Shown: positions 33,712 to 45,110 of the stretch, one piece after another | Layout: each line of letters opens with the position of its first letter | Position numbering within the stretch: position 1 is the first letter of the stretch | NCBI RefSeq assembly: GCF_005144885.1 | Contig: NZ_CP039690.1 | Location: 4,415,001-4,479,000, forward strand | Direction of reading: 5' to 3' | Length of the DNA stretch: 64,000 bases | Source of the DNA: Phreatobacter stygius | Lineage (GTDB): Bacteria > Pseudomonadota > Alphaproteobacteria > Rhizobiales > Phreatobacteraceae | Notes under the pieces: generated by a model | Database searches by the model: none | Told to the model about the DNA's origin: nothing | The model's input: the letters and a program-made list of their open reading frames with translations, nothing else | Made by a program: the position numbers and the translations under genes

Positions 33712-36666
33712 ATGGCAGGCTCGGCGGCTCGATCGGCTGGAACCCTGGAAAAGCGCCTTGCCGCGGAGGTGGCCGGCAGCGTGCTGTTCGATACCTTCTC
33801 GCGCGGCCGCTACGCCACCGATGCCTCAATCTACCAGATCATACCCATCGGTACGGTCATTCCCGAGACCATGGACGATGCGATCCGCGCCATAACGCTC
33901 GCCCGCGAGGAAGGCGTCACCGTGCTGCCGCGCGGCGGTGGCACGTCGCAATGTGGCCAGACGGTCAATGCCTCGCTGGTGGTCGACTGCTCGAAAAAGC
34001 TGAACCGCATCCTCGATCTGGACGTCACGGGACGCTCGGCGCGGGTCGAGCCTGGTATCGTGCTCGACGACCTCAACCGCCAGCTCAAGAAGCACGGCCT
34101 GTGGTTCCCGGTCGACGTCTCCACCGCCTCGCGCGCCACCATTGGCGGCATGACCGCCAACAATTCCTGCGGCGGCCGCTCGCTGCGTTACGGCACCATG
34201 CGCAACAATGTCGTGCAGGTAGAGGCAGCCCTTGCCGACGGCACGCGCCGCTGGTTCGGCGCGGTCTCGCGCGCCGAGGCCGCGCGCAACGATGCCGATC
34301 TCCTGACCCGCGACCTGCTGGCGCTCGGCGAGCGTGAGGCTGCCGAGGTGGCCGCGCGCTTTCCGAAAGTCCAGCGCCGGGTCGGCGGTTACAATCTCGA
34401 TGCGCTGGTGCCAAACGGCCCGACCAACAACATGGCCCATATCCTGGTCGGCTCGGAGGGGACGCTTGCCTTCACCACCGCCGTTGACCTCAAGCTCTGG
34501 CCGCTGATCGGGCCGAAAGTCTTCGGTGTCTGTCATTTCGGCGCCTTCCACCAGGCCATGGATGCAGCCCAGCATCTGGTGACGCTGAACCCCATCGCGG
34601 TCGAACTGGTCGACCGCACCATGATCGGCCTTGCCCGCGACATCGCCATGTTCCGCCCGACCGTCGAACGGGTGGTGCGCGGTGATCCCGATGCGCTGCT
34701 GGTGGTCGAATTCGCTGAGGCGAGCGAAGCCGAGAACCTCGCCAAGCTTAGGGATCTGGAGGCCCTGATGGGCGATCTCGGTTTCGGCTGGGACAAACCG
34801 GGCGCGCATTTTGGCGGCGTCGTGCCGGTGATCGAACCGGCCTGGCAGGCGGCTGTCACCGAGATGCGATCGTCCGGCCTCAACATCATGATGAGCATGA
34901 AGGAGGCCGGCAAGCCGGTGTCCTTCGTCGAGGATTGCGCGGTGCCGCTGCCGGATCTCGCGGCCTATACCGCTGGCCTCACCGAGATCTTCAAGGCGCA
35001 TGGCACCACCGGCACCTGGTATGCCCATGCTTCCGTCGGCTGCCTGCATGTGCGTCCCGTGCTCAACATGAAGCTCGATGTCGACGCCAGGCGCATGCGT
35101 TCCATGGCCGAGCAGGCCTTCGCGCTGGTGCGCCAATACAAGGGCTCGCATTCCGGCGAGCATGGCGACGGCATCGTCCGCTCGGAATTTCACGAGCAGA
35201 TGTTCGGCACCCGGCTGGTGCGTGCTTTCGAGGAGGTCAAGGACCGTTTCGATCCGGCCGGCCTGTTCAATCCGGGCAAGATCGTCCGCGCGCCGCGCAT
35301 GGATGATCGCAGCCTGTTCCGTTACCCGCCTGGCTATCAAGGCGAGGAGATCGAGCCGGTACTCGACTGGTCGGCCTATCCCGGAGCGTCGAAGGGTTTT
35401 CTCGGCGCCATCGAGATGTGCAACAACAACGGCACCTGCCGGAAGCTCGACGGCGGTGCCATGTGCCCGAGCTATCGGGCCACCCGTGACGAGCAGCATG
35501 TCACGCGTGGCCGGGCCAATACGCTCAGGCTGGCGCTGACCGGCCAGCTCGGTCCCGGTGCCTTCACGTCACCGGAGATGGAGGCGAGCCTCAAGCTCTG
35601 TGTCTCCTGCAAGGCCTGCAAGCGTGAATGCCCGACCGGCGTCGACATGGCCCGCATGAAGATCGAGGCGACCGCCGCGCGCTACGCGTTCCACGGCGCG
35701 AAGCTGCATGACCGGCTGGTGGCCCATTTGCCGCGTTATGCGAGCCTCGCCGCCAAGGCACCCTGGCTCCTGAACCTGCGTGACAAGCTGCCTGGCCTCG
35801 CCAAGCTCTCCGAGAAGATCGCCGCCTTTTCCGCCCGCCGGTCGCTGCCGAAATGGCGCTCCGACGTCTTCGCGCCGAAACAGCCAAGCGAAGGTGCGGC
35901 GGGTGGTCGCGACGTCGTGCTGTTCGCCGACACGTTCAACCGGGCCTTCGAACGCGAGAACCTCGATGCCGCAGTGGCGGTGCTGACGGCCGGCGGCTAT
36001 CGCATCCACCATGCGGTTCCAGCCGACGGCACGAAACGCAACCTCTGCTGCGGCCGCACCTATCTGTCGACCGGCATGATCGACAACGCGCGCATCGAGG
36101 CCGAGCGGCTGGTTGCCGCGCTCGAGCCCTTCGCCATACGCGGCGTGCCGGTCATCGGGCTCGAGCCATCCTGCCTGCTCACCCTGCGCGACGAGATCCC
36201 GGCGCTCCTGAAGTCTGCCGCCAGCGAAACCGTGTCGCGGAATGCCGTGCTGTTCGAAGAATTCATCGCGGCCGAAGCCAAGGCCGGACGGTTGGCGCTG
36301 CCGCTGAAGGCCTTGCCGCAGGCGAAAGCCCTGCTGCACGGCCATTGCCATCAGAAGGCGTTCGACGCCATGGGCGCGGTCGAGGGCACGCTGCGGCTGG
36401 TGCCGGGCCTGGCGGTCGAAACCGTCGAGAGTTCCTGCTGCGGCATGGCCGGCGCCTTCGGCTATCATCGCGACACGATCGATGTGTCCCTGGCCATGGC
36501 GGAATTGTCGCTTTTGCCGGCGGTGCGCAAGGCCGATGCGGACGCGATCATCGTCGCCGACGGCACGTCCTGCCGGCATCAGATCGCCGACGGCGCGGGC
36601 AGGGAGGCCGTCCATGTCGCGCGTGTGCTGGCGGCCAGCATCGCGGCCAGCGAGGCGAGGCCATGA
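33712..36666 (+). CDS. FAD- and Fe-S-containing 2-hydroxyacid dehydrogenase (YdiJ/D-lactate dehydrogenase-like)
   Basis: 984 residues. The N-terminal half is a FAD_binding_4 domain (LPRGGGTSQCGQTVNASLVVDCSK, RATIGGMTANNSCGGRSLRYGTM) with the oxidase C-domain containing the SHSGEHGDGIVR region. Then come two 4Fe-4S clusters (CNNNGTCRK...MCPSYRAT and CVSCKACKRECPTGVDM) and CCG-type heterodisulfide-reductase-like domains. The whole resembles E. coli YdiJ and D-2-hydroxyglutarate/D-lactate dehydrogenases. It would oxidise a D-2-hydroxyacid and feed electrons to the quinone pool or a carrier. An upstream ATG at 33604 is possible, but its leader is unconserved. Confidence 0.88.
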   Translation: MAGSAARSAGTLEKRLAAEVAGSVLFDTFSRGRYATDASIYQIIPIGTVIPETMDDAIRAITLAREEGVTVLPRGGGTSQCGQTVNASLVVDCSKKLNRILDLDVTGRSARVEPGIVLDDLNRQLKKHGLWFPVDVSTASRATIGGMTANNSCGGRSLRYGTMRNNVVQVEAALADGTRRWFGAVSRAEAARNDADLLTRDLLALGEREAAEVAARFPKVQRRVGGYNLDALVPNGPTNNMAHILVGSEGTLAFTTAVDLKLWPLIGPKVFGVCHFGAFHQAMDAAQHLVTLNPIAVELVDRTMIGLARDIAMFRPTVERVVRGDPDALLVVEFAEASEAENLAKLRDLEALMGDLGFGWDKPGAHFGGVVPVIEPAWQAAVTEMRSSGLNIMMSMKEAGKPVSFVEDCAVPLPDLAAYTAGLTEIFKAHGTTGTWYAHASVGCLHVRPVLNMKLDVDARRMRSMAEQAFALVRQYKGSHSGEHGDGIVRSEFHEQMFGTRLVRAFEEVKDRFDPAGLFNPGKIVRAPRMDDRSLFRYPPGYQGEEIEPVLDWSAYPGASKGFLGAIEMCNNNGTCRKLDGGAMCPSYRATRDEQHVTRGRANTLRLALTGQLGPGAFTSPEMEASLKLCVSCKACKRECPTGVDMARMKIEATAARYAFHGAKLHDRLVAHLPRYASLAAKAPWLLNLRDKLPGLAKLSEKIAAFSARRSLPKWRSDVFAPKQPSEGAAGGRDVVLFADTFNRAFERENLDAAVAVLTAGGYRIHHAVPADGTKRNLCCGRTYLSTGMIDNARIEAERLVAALEPFAIRGVPVIGLEPSCLLTLRDEIPALLKSAASETVSRNAVLFEEFIAAEAKAGRLALPLKALPQAKALLHGHCHQKAFDAMGAVEGTLRLVPGLAVETVESSCCGMAGAFGYHRDTIDVSLAMAELSLLPAVRKADADAIIVADGTSCRHQIADGAGREAVHVARVLAASIAASEARP

Positions 36667-36756
36667 TGTCGACACGCAAGCGGTTTGAATTCCGGGTCGG
36701 CGGCAGTAGAATCCGACCAACACAACAAAAAAGAACTTCCAGACGAGGAAAACCCG

Positions 36757-38832
<2,076 letters not shown>

Positions 38833-38921
38833 GGCTCACGCCGTCACCCGATCCCGCCCAACCGTCAAACCCGAGACCAAAAAGACGGCTCAAGCCGCCG
38901 AATGCTGGAGGAAGACATCTG

Positions 38922-40511
38922 ATGATCCGACATCTCGCCCTGGGGCTCGCCCTTGCCCTGACCACCGCCACCCAGGCCTTCGCGCAGGCACCACAACCGA
39001 CGCGCGGCGGCACGCTGAACTTCGCCGTGGTTTCCGACCCGCCGAACTATGATTGCCACGGCCACGAGACCTATGTCGTGGTGCAGTCGGTCGGGCCGTT
39101 CTATTCGACGCTCCTGAAGTTCGACATGTCCAGATATCCCGAGGTCAAGGGCGATCTGGCCAAGTCCTGGAGCGTTTCGGCCGATGGCCTGACCTATACG
39201 TTCGAGCTCAATCCCGGCGTCACCTTCCACGACGGTTCGCCGCTCACCTCGGCCGACATCAAGGCAACCTATGAACGGCTGCGCGCCCCGCCGGCCGGTG
39301 TCGTCTCCTTGCGCCAGGCGACCTTCGCCGATATCGCCTCGATCGAAACGCCGTCGCCGACGCAGATCGTCTTCAAGCTGTCGGCGGCCAATCCGGCCAT
39401 GCTGCAGAATTTCGCAAGCCCCTATAACTGCGTCTATTCGGCCGCCAAGCTCGCCCAGGATCCGCGCTTTCCCGTGCAGAACATCCTCGGGTCGGGGGCT
39501 TTCCGCTTCGTCGAACATGTCCGCGGCTCGCACCTGGTCGGCCAGCGCTACGACAAATATTTCGTCGACGGCCGGCCTTATCTCGACGGCTTCCGCATTG
39601 CCTTCATCCCGCAAGCCACCGCCATGCTGAACGCCATGCAGGGCGGCCAGATCCAGGCCGAATTTCGCACCGTCGGTCCGGCCGATCGGGCCCGGCTCGA
39701 ACAGGCGCTCGGCAACAAGATCAAGTTCTCCGAGGCGACCTGGTCGACCGGCCTGATCGTTGCATTCAACACCGAGAAGCCGCCGTTCAACGACGTCAGG
39801 GTCCGCCGCGCCTTGTCCATGGCGATCGATCGCAATGCCGGCAGCGTCGGCCTGCGGCGGACCTCGATCCTGCGCGCCGTCGGCGGCCTGGTGCGGCCCG
39901 GCGCGCCGTTCTCGGCCTCCGCCGAGGAGCTCGCCAGCCTGCCCGGCTTCGGTCGTGATATCGCAGCCTCCCGTGCCGAGGCGCGCAAACTGCTCGCCGA
40001 GGCCGGCGTTTCCAATCTGACCTTCGCCCTGGTCAACCGGGCCGTGCCGCAGCCCTATACGCCGGCCGGCATCTTCCTGGTCGACCAGTGGCGCCAGATC
40101 GGCGTCACCGTCGAGCATCGCCAGCTTGAGACCAGTCCCTATGTCCAGGCGGTGCGCGCGGGCAATTTCGACGTCGCGCTCGACTTCCAGAACCAGGTCC
40201 TGGAAGACCCGACCTATACGCTGCTGCGTTATATCTCGGCGGACAAGTCACCGGAAAATCCGTCCAAGGGCATCGATCGCCAGCTTGATCAGACCTTTGA
40301 GCGGATCACCCGCGAGACCAATGTCCAGGCGCGCACCCAGTTGATCCGTGCCTTCGAAAAGCGGGTGATGGAACAGGCCTATCAGGTGCCGTTCCTGTGG
40401 TGGAACCGCCTGGTCGCCATGGACACCCGGGTGATGGGCTGGAACATGTCGCCGAGCCATGTTCACGGCCAGGATCTGGTCGACGTCTGGCTGGCGCCGG
40501 CGACCAATTGA
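38922..40511 (+). CDS. dipeptide-type ABC transporter substrate-binding protein (SBP_bac_5)
   Basis: 529 residues. A Sec signal peptide (MIRHLALGLALALTTATQAFAQA) ends near residue 21. The mature protein is a family 5 binding protein: TRGGTLNFAVVSDPPNYDCHG, SWSVSADGLTYTFELNPGVTFHDGSPLTSADIK and FNDVRVRRALSMAIDRNA are the usual landmarks. Such proteins bind peptides, nickel, opines, sugars or haem. The ligand cannot be read here. GGAGGA precedes the ATG. The next gene is separated by a 123-bp gap containing a strong hairpin. Confidence 0.92.
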   Translation: MIRHLALGLALALTTATQAFAQAPQPTRGGTLNFAVVSDPPNYDCHGHETYVVVQSVGPFYSTLLKFDMSRYPEVKGDLAKSWSVSADGLTYTFELNPGVTFHDGSPLTSADIKATYERLRAPPAGVVSLRQATFADIASIETPSPTQIVFKLSAANPAMLQNFASPYNCVYSAAKLAQDPRFPVQNILGSGAFRFVEHVRGSHLVGQRYDKYFVDGRPYLDGFRIAFIPQATAMLNAMQGGQIQAEFRTVGPADRARLEQALGNKIKFSEATWSTGLIVAFNTEKPPFNDVRVRRALSMAIDRNAGSVGLRRTSILRAVGGLVRPGAPFSASAEELASLPGFGRDIAASRAEARKLLAEAGVSNLTFALVNRAVPQPYTPAGIFLVDQWRQIGVTVEHRQLETSPYVQAVRAGNFDVALDFQNQVLEDPTYTLLRYISADKSPENPSKGIDRQLDQTFERITRETNVQARTQLIRAFEKRVMEQAYQVPFLWWNRLVAMDTRVMGWNMSPSHVHGQDLVDVWLAPATN

Positions 40512-40549
40512 CGGCGGTCTGGCCGCCGCCGCTCGTGCCGCCTCTTTAT

Positions 40550-40573
40550 CCCCGGCCCGACGATGGGCCGGGG
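40550..40573 (+). terminator. intercistronic stem-loop between binding protein and permease
   Basis: CCCCGGCCC (40550-40558), six loop bases, GGGCCGGGG (40565-40573): a perfect nine-pair GC stem. There is no T-tract, so full Rho-independent termination is unlikely. Such hairpins after binding-protein genes usually protect the upstream message and lower permease expression. Confidence 0.65.
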
Positions 40574-40634
40574 AACGTCAAGGGCATCCTGACCTCGCGC
40601 AGCGCGAGGGGTCATTGAACCGTGAGAGTTCGCC

Positions 40635-41594
40635 ATGGGCGCCTATCTCGCCAAACGTATCCTGACCATGATCCCGACCTTGCTCGGGGTGGCGGTGCTG
40701 ATCTTTCTCATGCTGCGGGTCGTGCCAGGCGATATCGTCGAGCTGAAGATGAGGGGCGACGGCGGCGCGCCGACGGTCGAGCAGGTGCAGGCCGAACGGG
40801 TACGCCTCGGGCTCGACAAGCCGCTCTATCAGCAATTCGCCGGCTGGATGGTCGGGCTGGTCACGCTCGACCTCGGCAAGTCCATGTGGACGGAGCAACC
40901 GGTCACCCAGGAGATCGCCGGCCGCCTCGGCCTGACGCTGCAGGTCGCCATCATGGCGACCATCATCGCCATTCTCATCGCCCTGCCGCTCGGCACGCTT
41001 TCGGCGCTCTACAAGGACAGTTGGATCGATCAGGCGATCCGCATCGTCACCATTGGCGGCCTCGCCATTCCCTCGTTCTGGCTCGGCATGATGATCATTG
41101 TCGGCCTGCTGTTCGCCTTCAACTGGATCCCGCCCATGCAATATGTGCCGATCTGGCAGGATCCGCTGGCCAACCTCTCGCAATTGATCTGGCCGGCGCT
41201 GGCGGTCGGCTACCGCTTCTCGGCCGTGCTCGCCCGCATGGTGCGCTCGTCGATCGTCGAGGTCATGCGCGAAGACTATATTCGCACCGCTCGCGCCAAG
41301 GGTGTCTATGAGCGTCTGGTCGTCGGCCGCCACGCGCTGCGCAACGCCATGCTGCCGGCGGTCACCGTCATCGGACTCGAATTCGCCTTCCTGATCGGCG
41401 GCCTCGTCGTCACCGAACAGGTGTTCAATCTGAACGGCCTCGGCCGGCTGTTCGTGCAGGCCGTGACGCGCTCCGATTTCACCATGGTGCAGGGCATCGT
41501 CATGGTGATCGCCGTGGTGTTCATCGTCACCAATCTGATCGTCGACCTCGCTTATGCCTGGCTCGATCCGCGCATTCGCTACGGAGGCAAGTGA
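40635..41594 (+). CDS. dipeptide-type ABC transporter permease (DppB-like)
   Basis: 319 residues with six predicted membrane helices. MGAYLAKRILTMIPTLLGVAVLIFLMLRVVPGD is the standard N-terminus of the first permease of these systems. The EAA loop appears as RTARAKGVYERLVVGRHALRNAMLPAVTVIG, the contact point for the ATPases. Its stop overlaps the start of the second permease (TGATG). It forms the membrane channel with that protein for the substrate captured by the binding protein encoded upstream. Confidence 0.93.
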   Translation: MGAYLAKRILTMIPTLLGVAVLIFLMLRVVPGDIVELKMRGDGGAPTVEQVQAERVRLGLDKPLYQQFAGWMVGLVTLDLGKSMWTEQPVTQEIAGRLGLTLQVAIMATIIAILIALPLGTLSALYKDSWIDQAIRIVTIGGLAIPSFWLGMMIIVGLLFAFNWIPPMQYVPIWQDPLANLSQLIWPALAVGYRFSAVLARMVRSSIVEVMREDYIRTARAKGVYERLVVGRHALRNAMLPAVTVIGLEFAFLIGGLVVTEQVFNLNGLGRLFVQAVTRSDFTMVQGIVMVIAVVFIVTNLIVDLAYAWLDPRIRYGGK

Positions 41595-42478
41595 TGACCC
41601 TCGCCATCCCGCAGGTGCCGGTCCGCCGTCTCAATGGCCTGCTGGCCTTCGCCAAGGCGCAGCCGGTGGGCGCGGCTTGCCTCGGCTTCATCTCGGCCTT
41701 GATCCTGGCGAGCGTCTTTGCCGACTGGATCGTGCCCAATGACCCGTTTACCCTCGACTTCGGCGCGCTGCTCATGCCGCCGAGCTGGCAATACCCGTTC
41801 GGCACCGACAATATGGGCCGCTGCGTGTTCTCGCGTGTCGTCTACGGCGCCCGCACGGCGCTGGTGATCGGCATTCTGTCGTCGCTGGTCGGTTCCGTCG
41901 TCGGCGGCCTTGTCGGCGTCGTCCAGGGTTATTTCGGAGGTCGGTTCGACTTCTATGTCAGCCGCTTCATCGACGTGCTGCTGTCCTTCCCGATCATCGT
42001 GCTGGCCGTGGTGGTGGTGGCCATGCTCGGCAAGCGCGTGGTCGGCGGCGTCGACCTGAACCTGGTCGTGGCGATCGCCATTCCGATTGTTCCGAAGGTT
42101 GCGCGGGTTGTCCGCTCGGCGGCGCTCTCGATCCGCGAAATGCCCTATATCGACGCGGCTCGCGCGGCCGGCTTCACCCATCAGCGCATCGTGCTGAAAC
42201 ACATGGTGCCGAACGTCTTCGCACCCTTCATCATCATGTTCACCGCCTTCGTCGCCCAGGCGATCCTGCTCGAGGCGTCCCTGTCCTTCCTTGGCCTCGG
42301 CGTCACCGAGCCGACGCCGGCCTGGGGCCTGATGCTTGCCGGCAATGCCGCCGATTTCTACCGCGAGGCGCCGTGGATGATCATCTTCCCCGGCCTGGCG
42401 ATCTCGCTTTCGGTCTTCGCCTTCAACCTGTTCGGCGATGCCCTGCGCGATCACCTGGATCCGCGCTTCAAGCTGTGA
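41594..42478 (+). CDS. dipeptide-type ABC transporter permease (DppC-like)
   Basis: 294 residues. The N-terminal helix is followed by the conserved PFGTDNMGRCVFSRVVYGARTALVIG segment that marks DppC proteins. Five further helices and the EAA loop (DAARAAGFTHQRIVLKHMVPNVFAP) follow. The ATG at 41594 is preferred over a GTG at 41591 because it overlaps the previous stop and has GGAGG in position. It completes the importer. The operon probably ends here or continues into the acetyltransferase gene 61 bp on, which has its own strong ribosome site. Confidence 0.92.
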   Translation: MTLAIPQVPVRRLNGLLAFAKAQPVGAACLGFISALILASVFADWIVPNDPFTLDFGALLMPPSWQYPFGTDNMGRCVFSRVVYGARTALVIGILSSLVGSVVGGLVGVVQGYFGGRFDFYVSRFIDVLLSFPIIVLAVVVVAMLGKRVVGGVDLNLVVAIAIPIVPKVARVVRSAALSIREMPYIDAARAAGFTHQRIVLKHMVPNVFAPFIIMFTAFVAQAILLEASLSFLGLGVTEPTPAWGLMLAGNAADFYREAPWMIIFPGLAISLSVFAFNLFGDALRDHLDPRFKL

Positions 42479-42539
42479 GGCCGCGCTGGCCGCACCTCGG
42501 GCGCTCTCGATAAGGGGATCTCCGGCGAAGGAGGCGAGC

Positions 42540-43103
42540 ATGACGCTCACGATCCGCCCGCTCACGCCGGACCTGTGGCCGGCGCTCGCGGACCTGTTCG
42601 GCGAGGCCGGCGCCTGCAACGGCTGCTGGTGCATGTATTGGCGGATCGGCCGGGCCTATCGCGACGCGCCGCGCGCCACGAACAAGGCGGCATTTTACGA
42701 GGTGGTCAAGCAAGGTCCGCCGCCGGGGCTGGTCGCCTTCGACGGCGAGGTCGCGGTCGGCTGGTGCCAGCTGACGCCGCGCGATGCATTGCCCTGGCTC
42801 GATCGCAGCTGGCGGCTCAAGCGCGTCGACGATGTGCCGGTCTGGTCGCTGTCCTGCCTCTATGTGCGCAAGGGTCACCGCCGGCAGGGTATCACCTCGG
42901 CGCTGATCGCGGCGGCCCTGAAAGCCGCCCGTCAGGCGAAGGCACCGGCGCTCGAAGCCTATCCGGTCGACCGGGCCGAGACGCCAAGCGCGACGGGCAC
43001 GGGCCTTGCCTCCACCTTCGCGCGCGCCGGGTTCAGGACGGTGGCGCGCCGGGGGCCACCGCGCCCCATCATGCGGCACGACCTCACGTCGATCGTGCCA
43101 TGA
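42540..43103 (+). CDS. GNAT-family N-acetyltransferase with CNGCWCMYW motif
   Basis: 187 residues. The acetyl-CoA binding segment is LYVRKGHRRQGITSALIAAAL. Near residue 20 a Cys-rich CNGCWCMYWRIG stretch is typical of one uncharacterised GNAT subgroup. The ATG at 42540 has AAGGAGG at ideal distance; readings from further upstream lack similarity. The substrate is unknown. It follows the ABC importer on the same strand and converges with the aspartate dehydrogenase-like gene, 42 bp apart. Confidence 0.88.
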   Translation: MTLTIRPLTPDLWPALADLFGEAGACNGCWCMYWRIGRAYRDAPRATNKAAFYEVVKQGPPPGLVAFDGEVAVGWCQLTPRDALPWLDRSWRLKRVDDVPVWSLSCLYVRKGHRRQGITSALIAAALKAARQAKAPALEAYPVDRAETPSATGTGLASTFARAGFRTVARRGPPRPIMRHDLTSIVP

Positions 43104-43145
43104 CCAGGCCCGGAAACGGCCACCGGCGCGTGAACCGCAGCCCGA

Positions 43146-43955
43146 TCAGGTGCCGACGCGAAGCGGTGCGCGCAATTTGCGCAGCGCCGCGATCACCGAA
43201 AGCGCGGTGATCCGGCCGGTCTTCGGGTTCTCGGAGGGAATGTTCTCGATCCTCAGCGACAGTTTGGCCGAATCGGCGTCGACTTCGATTTCATGGCAGT
43301 TCCGCGTCACCGACGGGTCGGCCCAGATGTCGATGGTCGTCCGGTCCGGGCCGATGCCGGCGAGCGACAGCGCCACCGCGACATTGACATTGGCCGGGAA
43401 GCCTTTGGCGGCTTCGCGCGCCGACCCGGAAAAGATCAGCGTCGGCGCGGTGATCTTGTCCATGTCGAGGCCCTTCTCGATCAGATAGGGCGCGCCGATG
43501 AGGCCGCGCGGCGGCTTGCGCGTGGTCATCTTGACCGAATGGATGGTGCCCTCGGCCGCCGCCGTCACCGCATCGAGGCCAAGCAGGGCGCCGGTCGGCA
43601 CGATGATCTGGCCGCCATGGGCCTTGGCGAGCTCTATGATCTGCGGACGCGGCAGCAGCGCTCCGCAGGACAGCACCATCACCGTCTTGCCGGCCTTCAG
43701 CATGGGCCCGCAGATCTCTTCGATGATCGCCGACGGCGCGCATTCGACCGCCAGGTCGGCATGATCGGGAAACGCCGCGAGCTCGACCACCGGCGCGGTG
43801 ATGCCCTCGCTGTCGAGCCAGGCGCGCGCCTTGGCGGCATCGCCGGACGCGACGCAGGCAAGCGTGGTGCCGGGAATGGTGCCGCCGGCAATGCGTTTCG
43901 CCAAAGTCTTGCCAATGGCGCCAAGGCCCGCGATGGCGATACGTGTGGTGGTCAT
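43146..43955 (-). CDS. nadX: aspartate dehydrogenase-like protein
   Basis: 269 residues from the ATG at 43955. The Rossmann motif IAIAGLGAIGKTLAKRIAGG opens the protein. AVECAPSAIIEEICGPMLKAGKTVMVLSCGALL and IIVPTGALLGLDAVTAAAEGTIHSVKMTTRKPP match the L-aspartate dehydrogenase/DUF108 family, and FPANVNVAVALSLAGIGPD is the conserved C-terminal helix. The enzyme makes iminoaspartate from aspartate with NAD(P)+, feeding NAD synthesis, or works in amino acid breakdown. No nadA or nadC is adjacent, so the catabolic reading is open. It is divergent from the Bug-type binding-protein gene. Confidence 0.83.
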   Translation of the reverse strand: MTTTRIAIAGLGAIGKTLAKRIAGGTIPGTTLACVASGDAAKARAWLDSEGITAPVVELAAFPDHADLAVECAPSAIIEEICGPMLKAGKTVMVLSCGALLPRPQIIELAKAHGGQIIVPTGALLGLDAVTAAAEGTIHSVKMTTRKPPRGLIGAPYLIEKGLDMDKITAPTLIFSGSAREAAKGFPANVNVAVALSLAGIGPDRTTIDIWADPSVTRNCHEIEVDADSAKLSLRIENIPSENPKTGRITALSVIAALRKLRAPLRVGT

Positions 43956-44110
43956 GGTCGGCTCCCGGTGAAGTGGGCAGGCACCATAAGCACTCCTGGC
44001 GGCGGGACCAGTCCCCGGGCTCATGGCGGTCATGCCATATCGTCGGCTATAAGGACTTGAAGCCGGGCGATCCGGCGCCATGATCAAAAAGCCACCAAGG
44101 AGGCTCTCTG

Positions 44111-45094
44111 ATGCTCGTCCGCCTGTCCCGCCTTGCTGCTCTTGCCTTAGCGCTGCTCGTCGTTCCGGTCGTCGCCTCGGCCCAGACCTGGCCGACCCGG
44201 CCGGTGACCATGATCATTCCCTTCGCGGCTGGCGGGCCGACCGATGTCCTCGGCCGGATCATGGCCGAACAGATGTCGCAGATCCTCGGGCAGCAGGTCG
44301 TCGTCGAGAATGTCGGCGGCGCGGGTGGCATGACCGGCACGGCGCGTGTGTCGCGCGGGGCCAATGACGGCTACCAGTTCGTGCTCGGCACAGTTGGCAC
44401 CCACGCGGTCAACCAGACGCTCTACAAGAACCCGCTCTACAATGCCGCGACCGATTTCGCGCCGGTGACGCTGATCGCCGAAGTGCCGTTGATCCTGATC
44501 ACCCGCAAGGATTTCCCGGCGGCGAACCTGCAGGAATTCATCGCCTATACCAAGGCCAACGAGGCCAAGCTGCAGTTTGCCTCGGCCGGCGCCGGTTCGG
44601 CGGTTCATCTCGGCTGCCTGCTGCTGAATTCGGTGCTCGGAACCACCAATGTGACGCATGTGCCCTATCGCGGTTCCGCGCCGGCCATCCAGGATCTGAT
44701 CGGCGGCCGGGTCGACTTCATGTGCGAGATCTCGTCGACCGCGCTGCCGCATGTTCAGGGCGGCACCGTCAAGGCGCTGGCCACGCTGACCTCGGCGCGC
44801 GCCGCGGTGCTGCCGCAACTGCCGACCGCTCAAGAGCAGGGCCTCGCCGGCTTCGAGGCCTATACCTGGAACGCCTTCTTCATGCACAAGGACACGCCCC
44901 CGGCGATCGTGGAACGCCTGCGTGCGGCGACCATTCAGGCCATGGACACCCCGTCGGTGCGCGATCGCCTGACCGGGCTCGGTGCGATCATGACCGTGCC
45001 CGAGCGTCGCGGCGGCCCCTATCTCGAGCGTTTCGTGCGCAGCGAGATCGACAAATGGGCAGCCCCCATTCGCGCCAGCGGCGTCAGCGAATAG
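44111..45094 (+). CDS. Bug/TctC-family periplasmic binding protein
   Basis: 327 residues with a clear signal peptide (MLVRLSRLAALALALLVVPVVASAQ). The Bug fold starts with WPTRPVTMIIPFAAGGPTDVLGRIMAEQMSQILGQQVVVENVGGAGG, the signature of tripartite tricarboxylate transporter receptors. THVPYRGSAPAIQDLIGGRVDFM is the second landmark. Usual ligands are carboxylates such as citrate, nicotinate or glutamate, bound through two loops. No TctA/TctB membrane genes lie nearby, which is common for orphan Bug proteins. It converges with the GMC oxidoreductase gene, 16 bp apart. Confidence 0.92.
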   Translation: MLVRLSRLAALALALLVVPVVASAQTWPTRPVTMIIPFAAGGPTDVLGRIMAEQMSQILGQQVVVENVGGAGGMTGTARVSRGANDGYQFVLGTVGTHAVNQTLYKNPLYNAATDFAPVTLIAEVPLILITRKDFPAANLQEFIAYTKANEAKLQFASAGAGSAVHLGCLLLNSVLGTTNVTHVPYRGSAPAIQDLIGGRVDFMCEISSTALPHVQGGTVKALATLTSARAAVLPQLPTAQEQGLAGFEAYTWNAFFMHKDTPPAIVERLRAATIQAMDTPSVRDRLTGLGAIMTVPERRGGPYLERFVRSEIDKWAAPIRASGVSE

Positions 45095-45110
45095 GCCGGC
45101 GCTCCGGCTC

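Noticed and set aside
45095-45108. GCCGG-CGCT-CCGGC hairpin between convergent genes as a terminator
   Set aside because: Only five stem pairs and no T-tract; too weak to call.
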